This document shows positions 1 through 7,579 of a stretch of DNA of 64,000 nt, piece by piece. Source of the DNA: Arthrobacter gallicola (GTDB lineage Bacteria; Actinomycetota; Actinomycetes; Actinomycetales; Micrococcaceae); assembly GCF_014836775.1 (NCBI RefSeq), contig NZ_JACSQD010000005.1:167551-231550 (forward strand). The letters run 5' to 3'. Both the position numbers and the translations under genes were made by a program. Numbering within the stretch: the first letter of the stretch is position 1; every line of letters starts with the position of its first letter. Below the pieces are notes generated by a model, which worked only from the letters and a program-made list of their open reading frames with translations, ran no database searches and had not been told where the DNA came from.

Positions 1-1
1 C

Positions 2-403
2 GGCGGCGGCTGGATGGGCTGGTGTGTTGAGGTCGAGGACCTGGCCCCCTTCGAGGAACGCCTGGGCCGGGCTGCGGTTCCCGGGAACCGAAAATTCCCC
101 GACGGCCAGGAACTGACCTGGCGGCAGATCGGCATCAACGGTCTGATCGCTGACCCGCAGGTTCCCTACATGCTGCGCTGGGATGAGGACAAAGCCGATC
201 TGCACCCGTCCCGTGCCCTCAACGGAACGGTCTCCCTGGAGTCCTTGACCATTGCCGGCTCGGCCGCGCGGGTCACCGAGTGGCTGGGTATGCCCGTCGA
301 GGAGCCGCTGGAATCCGTGGACGTCACCTGGGTTTCCCCGAAGGGCACCCCCGGCATCATGTCAGTGACTTTCGGGACTCCTGCCGGGCTCGTCGAGATC
401 TAA
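2..403 (+). CDS. Glyoxalase-like (VOC-type) domain protein, 5' truncated by the window edge
   Basis: The frame is open to the window edge, so the N-terminus lies outside; an internal ATG at 14 is unlikely to be the true start. The visible 130 or so residues have a mixed alpha/beta pattern with short strands (LTWRQIGINGLI, VPYMLRWDE, SLESLTIAG, IMSVTFGTPAGLVEI). This resembles the second half of glyoxalase-like proteins of the vicinal-oxygen-chelate superfamily. No substrate can be assigned, and metal ligands cannot be judged without the N-terminal half. A strong terminator follows 20 bases after the stop, so this is the last gene of its transcript. Confidence 0.55.
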   Translation, partial: GGGWMGWCVEVEDLAPFEERLGRAAVPGNRKFPDGQELTWRQIGINGLIADPQVPYMLRWDEDKADLHPSRALNGTVSLESLTIAGSAARVTEWLGMPVEEPLESVDVTWVSPKGTPGIMSVTFGTPAGLVEI

Positions 404-422
404 GCCCCGAACTTTTAGCTGA

Positions 423-463
423 GGTTGGACGGACTGGCCTGTGCCGGTCCGTCCAACCTTTTT
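423..463 (+). terminator. Intrinsic terminator after the VOC-type gene
   Basis: A perfect 12-bp stem (GGTTGGACGGAC at 423-434 with GTCCGTCCAACC at 447-458) is followed by five T. It lies 20 bases past the stop codon. Confidence 0.85.
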
Positions 464-515
464 GCTGTCCCGGGGCGCCTCGAGCGGGCCTTTCCTCCGT
501 TGCGGGGCTTTCCTC

Positions 516-1106
516 CGCTTTGGGACAATCCCCCGCGGCCATTTCCCTCCCTTTGGGACTCCCCCTCCACACGGGGACACCACGCGCGGCCATTTCCCTC
601 CGTTGGGAGTTCCCTCCGCTTTGGGACAATCCCCCCGCGGCCATTTCCCTCCCCTTTGGGACTCCCCTTGGACTCCCCGTCGCTCGGGGACACCACGCGC
701 GCCCGTTTCCCTCCGTTTGGGACTTCCCTCCACTTTGGGACAATCCGCCGCGGCCGTTTCCCTCCCCTTTGGGACTTCCCTGTCGATCGGGGACACCACG
801 CGCGGGCGTTTCCCTCCCTTTGGGACTTCCCTCCACTTTGGGACAATCCCCCGCCGCCATTTCCCTCCCCTTTGGGACTTCCCTGCCGATCGGGGACACC
901 ACGCGCGGCCATTTCCCTCACTTTGGGACTTCCCTCCGCTTTGGGACAATCCCCCGCGGCCATTTCCCTCCCCTTTGGGACTTCCCTGTCGATCGGGGAC
1001 ACCACGCGCGGGCGATTCCCTCCGTTCCGGGACTTCCCCGCCATTTTGGGACAATCCTGCGCGGCGCCGCGGCAGGAAAGTCCCAAACTGGGAGGGATGT
1101 CCCGAA
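516..1106. repeat. Degenerate tandem array, unit about 101-114 bp, built of GGGA-N(1-3)-TCCC dyads
   Basis: The motif TTTGGGACAATCC recurs at about 519, 620, 734, 837, 940 and 1045. Between its copies lie TTTGGGACTTCCCT and GGGGACACCACGCGCG, also repeated. Most blocks are small dyads: GGGACAATCCC, GGGACTTCCC, GGGACTCCCC, GGGAGTTCCC, and a last GGGATGTCCC near 1096. I count about 15 to 17 dyads in 590 bp. The lack of stop codons produces long overlapping reading frames on both strands, but none looks like a protein. The array ends about 100 bases before the AbiEi-like gene at 1208. Confidence 0.85.
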
Positions 1107-1207
1107 AGGCAGGGTTTTGCGCGTGCCCGGATGATTCCGGGCAGCATCGCACCCAAGACAGGTTTTCCACAGAATGTCCCTTCCTGGGCTCAGGCCTGTG
1201 AAGAGCA

Positions 1208-2197
1208 GTGCACGGTTGTCGTATGTCGATGACCTTTCTGTATTCAGCTGAGGCAGACCTGAACGGGGGAAGCCGCCGTACCCTCGCACGCCGATGCAAA
1301 TCAGGTGAGTTAATCCGGCTACGACAGGGCGTCTACATTCCGGCGGCCGAGTGGCTGAACCTGCCCCCTTGGGAGCGCGACCGCATTCGGCTGGCAGCGG
1401 CAGCCCCACCCGGGCAGACCTGCCGCGTTCTGATCCAGCAGTCGGCGGCCGCGATGTGGGGAATTCCAACCATCGGTTCACTTTCCGAAATCATGCTGTT
1501 GGCTCAAGGTGAGACGCATGGGCGGTGCCGAGGAGACCTTCGCTGGGCAGAGCGCCGTTTGCTGGAGCCGGCCACGTCCATCGACGGGGTTCCCGTTACG
1601 AGCAGGGCCCAGACAGTGCTGGATATGGCAGCTTATCTGCCCTTCGAACGCGCCGTTCCCGCGATGTACCATGTTCTTCGCCCTGACCGTAGCCGGGGGC
1701 TGCCGGCGCTGGCTCTGGACAACTTGCGAGATCTTGCCCAGGGACTGCCCTCCCAGGCCAAACGGATCCGGGCCCTGCACGTCATCGACTTCGCCAATCC
1801 GCGCTCAGAATCTCCGGGTGAGTCCTACTCCCGAGCCCTGCTCCACCGGCACGGCTTCGCTGTACCTGAGCTGCAGCACGAGTTCACCACTCCCGCAGGC
1901 CGCTTTCGCACCGATTTCTTCTGGCAGGACCAGGCCCTGGTGGGCGAGTTCGACGGCGCCGTCAAGTACGGTGCATCCAAGTACGGTTCGGTGAAGGACG
2001 GTCCTGCCCCCACTATTCAGGTCCCGTCGAGGGAAGCCCTGCTCCGGGAAAAACGCCGGGAAGACGCCATCCGTGCAACGGGCGTAGGGTTCGTACGCTG
2101 GACTTGGGCCGACGTACTCAGGCCGCCACAGGACCCGGAGGGCCTGGCACAAATACTGACTCGGGCAGGACTGCCCAGAGCCCGACGGCGGCAGTGA
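1208..2197 (+). CDS. AbiEi-like wHTH protein with C-terminal Vsr-like nuclease fold
   Basis: The 329-residue protein has two parts. Residues 1 to about 60 resemble the winged-helix N-terminus of AbiEi-type antitoxin proteins (RRTLARRCKSGELIRLRQGVYIP). The C-terminal third looks like a Vsr/PD-(D/E)xK fold: SPGESYSRALL supplies a first acid, FRTDFFW an Asp, LVGEFDG a further acidic pair, then a C-terminal helix REKRREDAIRATG and strand GFVRWTW. Such proteins are frequent in actinobacterial genomes, but their role is not established to my knowledge. No AbiEii toxin lies next to it. GTG 1208 is one possible start; ATG 1223 and ATG 1229 are alternatives. It stands alone, 100 bases downstream of the dyad array. 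Confidence 0.65.
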   Translation: MHGCRMSMTFLYSAEADLNGGSRRTLARRCKSGELIRLRQGVYIPAAEWLNLPPWERDRIRLAAAAPPGQTCRVLIQQSAAAMWGIPTIGSLSEIMLLAQGETHGRCRGDLRWAERRLLEPATSIDGVPVTSRAQTVLDMAAYLPFERAVPAMYHVLRPDRSRGLPALALDNLRDLAQGLPSQAKRIRALHVIDFANPRSESPGESYSRALLHRHGFAVPELQHEFTTPAGRFRTDFFWQDQALVGEFDGAVKYGASKYGSVKDGPAPTIQVPSREALLREKRREDAIRATGVGFVRWTWADVLRPPQDPEGLAQILTRAGLPRARRRQ

Positions 2198-2303
2198 GGG
2201 CGGCGGTGAATCACACCCCGGGTGCCCGCGATGCTCAAAGCGGAGCTCCGTAGGACACGCACCACCGCGTCCGTAGCGAGGCACGTGCCTCTGCCCTACA
2301 CCT

Positions 2304-2491
2304 CGGCTCCCCTACGCGTTCACACCCCGACCTGTCGATTCCCCACGCTCCCACCACCCCCTTATGCCCCATGCCTTATGCCCCATGCCGTCTGCCCTAG
2401 CTCCAGGCCGGCCCGGCCCCGGGCCGCTCCCCTACGCGCCTATACCCCTACCTGTCGATTCCCTATGCTCCCACCGGGCCCTTATGCCCTA
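2304..2491. repeat. Imperfect direct duplication in C-rich spacer
   Basis: Two blocks of about 67 bp, near 2304-2370 and 2425-2491, share CTCCCCTACGCG, CACC/TACC, CTGTCGATTCCC, GCTCCCACC and CCCTTATGCCC in the same order about 121 bp apart. The 364-bp gap between the nuclease-like gene and the convergent glycosidase is otherwise C-rich, with short CCCTACGCC and CCTTATGCC iterations and no convincing gene. A duplicated spacer is the simplest reading. Confidence 0.6.
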
Positions 2492-2561
2492 GCCCCAGAC
2501 CCGTCCCAGCCCCGGGGCGCTCGCTTACACACCTCGCCTATACGCCCCTACGCCCTACGCC

Positions 2562-4379
2562 CTACGCCGAGACCGACAGCGCCCGAACCAGCGCAGCATT
2601 GATGTCCCGGACCATGCCCGGATCCAGTTTCAGGACCTTCCGGTCGTAAGTGAGCAGCCCGTTGACTTCATCCTCGACGTCGCTGAGCTGGGTGTAGACC
2701 GTGGCTGCCAGTCCCTGCTTCACCGCAGGTTCAATCTGGGTGCGGTGCAGTTCCGTGAAGGCGCGTCCGAGTTCCTCCCGGCTGTGCAGGGTCTTTCCGT
2801 AGCCAAAGACCTCCGTGTTCCAAGTGTGTCCCGGCACCGGAAAACTGAAGCCGCCGTATTCGGAAAGCACAACCGCCCGGGGATCCCGCTGCCAGCGTTT
2901 CCGGACGTGGAAGGGAACCGCGTAGACATGCAGGCTTTTGGCGTCGCCGGCACCCTGGTCATGCCAGCCGCTGGCATGGTCAATCCCGCGGGTGGGATCC
3001 AACGAGCGCAGCTCCGCAGCAATCGCCGCGGCGTCGAATTGGCCCCAGCCTTCGTTGAATGGAACCCACATCACGAGACTTGGCACGCTGCGCAGCAGTT
3101 CCACTGTCTCCCGCATTTCCCGCCGGAAAGTTTCCCTCCCGGCTGCATCACTGCGGCCGAACTTGGCGTACCGGCGGTCGCTGCGGCTTCCGCGGCCCGG
3201 GAGCCGCAGCAATTCCGGCGCCCGGCCGTCGCCCAGGCCGCCGTTCACCAGGTCCTGCCAGACGAGCATGCCCAGCCGGTCGCAGTGGTAGTACCAGCGC
3301 AGCGGTTCGACCTTGATGTGCTTGCGCAGCATCGTGAACCCCAGGTCCTTGGCCGTCTGGATATCGTGGATCATGGCTGCATCGGCGGGAGCGGTATAGA
3401 GTCCATCGGGCCAATACCCCTGGTCCAGCAGTCCGGCGTGAAAGTACGGCTGGCCGTTGAGCAGCAGCCGCTGATGCCCACCCCGGTCCGCGCCCATTCC
3501 GAAAGTGCGCAGACCGAAATAGCTCTGCACCCTGTCCTCCCCGAGCCGCACGCTCACCGTGTAGAGGAAGGGATCCTCCGGACTCCACAAACGCGGTTCC
3601 GGCAGCTGCAGGAGCAGCGGTTCCCCCGGCGCCGCCCAGCCGTGGGCGACCTCCGTTCCGTCTGCCGTCACTGTGATTTCCGCACGGCCGACATCCAACC
3701 CCGCATCCACCCCCACACCGGCGTGGACCGTGAACTCGGCACCGTCCAACGACGCCAGCGGCGTGATCACCAGCCGCCGCACCCAGGTCGCGGGAACAGC
3801 TTCCAGCCAAACGGTCTGCCAGATTCCGGACTGCGCCGTGTACCAAATCCCCCCGCGCTCCAGTTTTTGCTTTCCCCGTGAGGCACCGTTGGTGTCGGAT
3901 CCGTCGAGCACCCGCACCACAAGTTCCTGTTCCCGGCCGGGACGCAGCAGGTCGGTCACATCGAGGGTGAAGGGCAGGTACCCGCCGTCGTGCCTTCCTG
4001 CGGCGCGGCCGTTGAGGGTCACCGTGCAGGCCTGGTCGACCGCCCCAAAGTGAAGCAGCACCCGCCTACCCGTATCACCCGCAGCGTCGCCGCCCGCCGC
4101 CGGCAGCAGGCCGGACACCGAAAAGGTACGCCGGTACCAGAGCGCTTCCTGCGGCTGCAGTTGGCGTTCGACGCCGGAGAGCGGCGCTTCGGGCGAAAAC
4201 GGCACCAGGATTTTCCCGTCCCAGGTCTCGGGCTGCTCCAGGACGCCGGCAGGAGTGAACGCGTAGTCCCAGCTTCCGTTGAGGTTGCTCCAGTTCTCCC
4301 GAACCAGCTGCGGGCGGGGATATTCCGGCAGCACATTGCCGGGGTCCAGAGCCGCGCCCCAGACTGTCTTCAGGGCCAT
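2562..4379 (-). CDS. Glycoside hydrolase family 2 enzyme (beta-galactosidase/beta-glucuronidase-like)
   Basis: The 605-residue protein has the order of a family 2 glycosidase. A sugar-binding jelly-roll domain is at about 20-195 (WSNLNGSWDYAF, WYRRTFSV, VTLNGRAAGRHDGGY), an immunoglobulin-like domain at about 200-295, and a TIM barrel follows. The acid/base Glu is E443 in WVPFNEGWG and the nucleophile is E507 in VLSEYGGF, both intact. GH2 enzymes hydrolyse terminal beta-galactosides, glucuronides or mannosides; substrate cannot be fixed here. There is no signal peptide, so it is probably cytoplasmic. The ATG lies 6 bp after the stop of the CPBP protease gene, so the two are probably cotranscribed. 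Confidence 0.88.
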   Translation of the reverse strand: MALKTVWGAALDPGNVLPEYPRPQLVRENWSNLNGSWDYAFTPAGVLEQPETWDGKILVPFSPEAPLSGVERQLQPQEALWYRRTFSVSGLLPAAGGDAAGDTGRRVLLHFGAVDQACTVTLNGRAAGRHDGGYLPFTLDVTDLLRPGREQELVVRVLDGSDTNGASRGKQKLERGGIWYTAQSGIWQTVWLEAVPATWVRRLVITPLASLDGAEFTVHAGVGVDAGLDVGRAEITVTADGTEVAHGWAAPGEPLLLQLPEPRLWSPEDPFLYTVSVRLGEDRVQSYFGLRTFGMGADRGGHQRLLLNGQPYFHAGLLDQGYWPDGLYTAPADAAMIHDIQTAKDLGFTMLRKHIKVEPLRWYYHCDRLGMLVWQDLVNGGLGDGRAPELLRLPGRGSRSDRRYAKFGRSDAAGRETFRREMRETVELLRSVPSLVMWVPFNEGWGQFDAAAIAAELRSLDPTRGIDHASGWHDQGAGDAKSLHVYAVPFHVRKRWQRDPRAVVLSEYGGFSFPVPGHTWNTEVFGYGKTLHSREELGRAFTELHRTQIEPAVKQGLAATVYTQLSDVEDEVNGLLTYDRKVLKLDPGMVRDINAALVRALSVSA

Positions 4380-4385
4380 ACGGCG

Positions 4386-5171
4386 TTAGTCTCCAATTCC
4401 GATTGCTGAGCCAAACAGGGCAAAACCTACAAATCCGGCAATATCCACCAGTGCATGGGCGATGACCAGCGGCATCACGCGTTTGGTCTTGTAATAGACG
4501 TACCCGAAAAGCAGTCCCATCACGAAGTTGCCGATGCCGGGACCGATCCCCTGATACAGGTGGTAGCTGGCGCGGATCAGCGCACTCGTGAGGATCATGG
4601 CGGGCACTCCCCAGCCCAGCGCCCGGAGCCGGGTGAACAGGTAGCCCACTACGATTACCTCTTCCAGGACCGCATGCCGCAGCGCGGAGAGGATCAGCAC
4701 CGGCAGGGTCCACCAGTAGGTATCCAAGGCCGCAGGAATCAGCGCCGTCGTAATTCCCAGTGCCCGGCCGGCAGCGTAGACGCCGAGCGTCCCTGCGCCG
4801 ATCACGGCCGCGAGCCCTACACCGAGGCCGAAGTCCCGCACCGGGCGGGAGAACGTGAATCCGATCCGCCGGAAGGCGGACTTGCCGGGCTCCGTGAGCA
4901 GGAACAGCACCAGCGCCACGGGCATCAGCGAGAAGAAAATTCCCAGCAGCTGGTACAGCAAATCGAAAAACGGGCTCTGCGCCAGGACTGGGTTCAGAGT
5001 GGTCGTTTGGCCGGCAAGGGGTCCCTGCGTCATCTTGTCCGCCAGCCGGACGATGGCATACACCCCGGATTGGCCCAGCGAGAGTCCCAGCACGATAAGA
5101 ATTTCCGCAGTGATTCTCCGGCGTGCCCGCGGTTCCAGGGCAGGGGCGGGAACGGTGGAGGCTGGGCGCAT
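4386..5171 (-). CDS. CPBP-family intramembrane metalloprotease
   Basis: A 261-residue multi-pass membrane protein. CPBP-family signatures are visible in the C-terminal half: the Glu pair in HAVLEEVIVVGYLF, the His in RASYHLYQG and the His/Asp in IAHALVDI. The Arg usual in the first motif (EExxxR) is absent. Bacterial relatives act in bacteriocin self-immunity, surface-protein processing or unknown processes; no substrate is evident. I chose ATG 5171 because the in-frame extension upstream has a Cys/Arg-rich composition and no membrane or enzyme pattern. It is the first gene of a likely two-gene operon with the GH2 glycosidase and is transcribed away from hutH. Confidence 0.8.
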   Translation of the reverse strand: MRPASTVPAPALEPRARRRITAEILIVLGLSLGQSGVYAIVRLADKMTQGPLAGQTTTLNPVLAQSPFFDLLYQLLGIFFSLMPVALVLFLLTEPGKSAFRRIGFTFSRPVRDFGLGVGLAAVIGAGTLGVYAAGRALGITTALIPAALDTYWWTLPVLILSALRHAVLEEVIVVGYLFTRLRALGWGVPAMILTSALIRASYHLYQGIGPGIGNFVMGLLFGYVYYKTKRVMPLVIAHALVDIAGFVGFALFGSAIGIGD

Positions 5172-5237
5172 GTGCCTATTCTGCCTGATCCGCGGCTCAC
5201 CTGCCCGGGCAGGAACGCTTGCGGAAGGCGGACGAAT

Positions 5238-5279
5238 GCATTTCACTGGATGAAATGCCAGTACCATTCTTCGGCATTT
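5238..5279. promoter_or_regulatory. Two overlapping inverted repeats in the divergent CPBP/hutH promoter region
   Basis: GCATTTCA-N5-TGAAATGC (5238-5258) is a perfect 8-bp dyad. AAATGCC-N13-GGCATTT (5253-5279) is a second, 7-bp dyad sharing its middle arm. They lie in the 158-bp gap between divergent genes, 51-92 bases upstream of hutH. This is the expected place for an operator controlling histidine catabolism; the regulator is not in the window. Confidence 0.5.
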
Positions 5280-5329
5280 GATTCCGTTCCCGTTGCACGC
5301 CGCATCGGATCCAGGCATTGTGAGGTTTC

Positions 5330-6904
5330 GTGATTTCCCCCCAAAGCACCGCCGTTACCGTGGCCATCGGCCCCGGCCCGCTCGACCCCGCCTCAATTCT
5401 CGCCGTCGCCCGGAACGGTGCCGCGGTCCAGCTTGCACCGGAAGCCCTGACGGCAATGGAGTCCTCCCGCACGGTCATCGAGGCCCTCGCAGCGGACACT
5501 CTGCCCCACTATGGGGTCTCCACCGGGTTTGGGGCACTCGCCACCAAACAAATCCCCACAGACCAGCGGGCAGAGCTGCAGCGCTCCCTGGTCCGCAGCC
5601 ACGCGGCGTCCACGGGTGCGGAGGTGGACCGGGAGGTCGTCCGCGCTCTGATGGTCAACCGGCTCTCCACCCTCGCGACCGGACGCACCGGTGTCCGCCC
5701 CGCCGTCGCTCAGGCGTATGCAGCACTGCTCAACGCCGGCATCACGCCCACGATCGGCGAATACGGTTCGCTGGGCTGTTCCGGTGACCTCGCTCCACTG
5801 TCGCACTGCGCCCTGGCGCTGATGGGCGAAGGCCGGGTGCACGACGCCGGTGGGCAGGCCATGGACGCGGCCCAGGCGCTGGCGGCGGCTGGGCTGGAAC
5901 CCCTGGAGCTACGGGAGAAGGAGGGCTTGGCGCTGATCAATGGCACCGACGGCATGCTGGGGATGCTGACCCTGGCCATCGCGGACCTGCAGCAGCTGCT
6001 GGCCGTCGCGGATATCGCCGCGGCCATGAGCGTGGAGGGACTGCTTGGGACTGCCGCTGTTTTCGCGGCAGATCTGCAGGGGCTGCGTCCGCAGCCGGGC
6101 CAGGCTGAGTCCGCAGCCAACATCCGGGCGGTGCTCGCCGGCTCTGCACTGGTGGAAGAGCAGAACGGGGAAACCTTCACCCGGGTCCAGGACGCCTATT
6201 CACTGCGCTGCGCACCCCAGGTGCACGGCGCGGCCCGGTCCACCCTCGCCCACGCCGAGCATGTAGCTGCGTGTGAGCGGGCGTCCGCCATCGATAATCC
6301 GGTGGTCACGGTGGACGGGCGGGTGGAATCGAACGGCAATTTCCACGGCGCCCCGGTGGGCTACGTCCTGGATTTCCTCGCGATCGCCGTCGCCGACGTT
6401 GCCTCCATGAGTGAGCGGCGGACTGACCGTTTCCTGGACCGTAACCGCAGCCACGGACTGAACCCGTTCCTGGCCCATGATCCCGGTGTCGACTCCGGCC
6501 ACATGATCGCCCAGTACACCCAGGCCGGTATTGTCTCGGAGCTCAAGCGGCTGGCGGTTCCCGCGTCCGTGGATTCCATTCCCTCCTCTGCCATGCAGGA
6601 GGACCACGTCTCGATGGGTTGGGCCGCCGGACTGAAACTGCGCCGTGCGCTCGACGGTCTGGCACGGGTGCTGGCCGTGGAACTGCTGACATCAGCGCGT
6701 GCCCTGGATATGCGCGACGGCGGCATCGACACCGCCCGGACCGCTCCGGTCTCCACCGCAGTGCGCCGGATTATCCGCACCCAGGTCCAAGGACCGGGTC
6801 CGGACCGCTTCCTGGCACCGGAGATTGAAGCGGTTTATGCCCTGGTGTCCAGCGGGAGCCTGCTGGAAGCGGCGAACGGTGTGCTGGCGCAGCCGCTGGA
6901 CTAA
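5330..6904 (+). CDS. hutH: Histidine ammonia-lyase
   Basis: Deaminates L-histidine to urocanate, the first step of the hut pathway, in the cytoplasm. The 524-residue length is normal for the family. The active-site Tyr lies in HYGVSTGFG (Y61). The MIO-forming tripeptide is C150-S151-G152 in YGSLGCSGDLAPLSH, with Cys in place of the common Ala; Ser and Gly are intact, so cofactor formation should be possible. Further signatures are NGTDGM and VQDAYSLRC. The start is GTG 5330, preceded by TGAGG. No other hut gene lies in the window, so the rest of the pathway is elsewhere. The acylphosphatase gene starts 9 bases after its stop. Confidence 0.95.
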   Translation: MISPQSTAVTVAIGPGPLDPASILAVARNGAAVQLAPEALTAMESSRTVIEALAADTLPHYGVSTGFGALATKQIPTDQRAELQRSLVRSHAASTGAEVDREVVRALMVNRLSTLATGRTGVRPAVAQAYAALLNAGITPTIGEYGSLGCSGDLAPLSHCALALMGEGRVHDAGGQAMDAAQALAAAGLEPLELREKEGLALINGTDGMLGMLTLAIADLQQLLAVADIAAAMSVEGLLGTAAVFAADLQGLRPQPGQAESAANIRAVLAGSALVEEQNGETFTRVQDAYSLRCAPQVHGAARSTLAHAEHVAACERASAIDNPVVTVDGRVESNGNFHGAPVGYVLDFLAIAVADVASMSERRTDRFLDRNRSHGLNPFLAHDPGVDSGHMIAQYTQAGIVSELKRLAVPASVDSIPSSAMQEDHVSMGWAAGLKLRRALDGLARVLAVELLTSARALDMRDGGIDTARTAPVSTAVRRIIRTQVQGPGPDRFLAPEIEAVYALVSSGSLLEAANGVLAQPLD

Positions 6905-6913
6905 GCTGCGGGA

Positions 6914-7219
6914 ATGGATTCAGGGCAGTCAACGCAGGAGCCAGGCAACAGCATCCGGGTCACGGCCGCAGTCAACGGGATGGTCCAAGGTGTGGGCTTC
7001 CGCTACTGGGTAATGCGGCGGGCGTTAAACCTGGGGCTGACCGGGACGGTGATCAACCGAGCCGACGGGTCCGTCCTCATCACGGCGGAAGGTCTGCCCT
7101 CGGCTGTGGACGGTCTCCTGGAGCAGGTGCGGTCCCCATCTGCTCCGGGCGCGGTTCACGACGTCGAAGAACACCGTTCCGCTGCCACGGGAGAATTTGA
7201 GGGTTTCGCCGCCGGATAA
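6914..7219 (+). CDS. acyP: Acylphosphatase
   Basis: A small cytoplasmic enzyme of 101 residues that hydrolyses acyl phosphates such as acetyl phosphate or carbamoyl phosphate. The family core NGMVQGVGFRYWV contains the phosphate-binding loop and catalytic Arg (R30); the catalytic Asn is N48 in TGTVINRADGSV. The first 13 or so residues are a short extension before the ferredoxin-like fold. The ATG lies 9 bases after the hutH stop, so the two are probably cotranscribed, although no functional link is known. Confidence 0.93.
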   Translation: MDSGQSTQEPGNSIRVTAAVNGMVQGVGFRYWVMRRALNLGLTGTVINRADGSVLITAEGLPSAVDGLLEQVRSPSAPGAVHDVEEHRSAATGEFEGFAAG

Positions 7220-7331
7220 GCCGCCGCAGTAATGGGAGCAATTTACGGCGGCAGGGCCGGATAAAATGCGCCGCGGTGCTGAGCGGAAACAATGCGCGGC
7301 AGTGTAGAAAAAAGTGTCCGGACATGAAGAA

Positions 7332-7404
7332 CGCCGGCAGACTATGGGCTGGTTGGGGGGAACAACCCTAGTCTGCCGGCGCCGGATAGTTCACTACGCT
7401 ATCC
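7332..7404. other. Two adjacent hairpins between convergent genes (bidirectional terminator or structured RNA)
   Basis: CGCCGGCAGACTA (7332-7344) pairs perfectly over 13 bp with TAGTCTGCCGGCG (7369-7381). Inside it GGTTG (7351-7355) pairs with CAACC (7363-7367). Two bases later GGATAG and CTATCC (7384-7404) form a second small hairpin. The 360-bp gap also has a weak 7-bp stem at 7220-7252 just after acyP. There is no T-run after the large stem on either strand, so a simple terminator is not certain. Confidence 0.55.
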
Positions 7405-7579
7405 ATTCATCACTCGCACCCTTATGAGGTATTAACTACATTAGGACACCGGTCTGGAAGGCTCCTGTCAGCAAGCTGGCAACTCCCTGAGAACGGCTGC
7501 TCTGTCCTCCGGGCATAGCTCCCGTACCACCTTGAGGCTGACCTCGTTCGGCTGACTCCTGGGCCGTGGCCTGAGAGTC

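Noticed and set aside
280..1481. Several long overlapping reading frames on both strands across the tandem array
   Set aside because: They exist in many frames at once because the repeat lacks stop codons, have repetitive Pro/Gly/Arg content and no domain pattern.
1208..2197. A complete AbiE toxin-antitoxin system
   Set aside because: No AbiEii nucleotidyltransferase gene lies on either side, and the C-terminus is nuclease-like rather than the AbiEi C-terminal domain.
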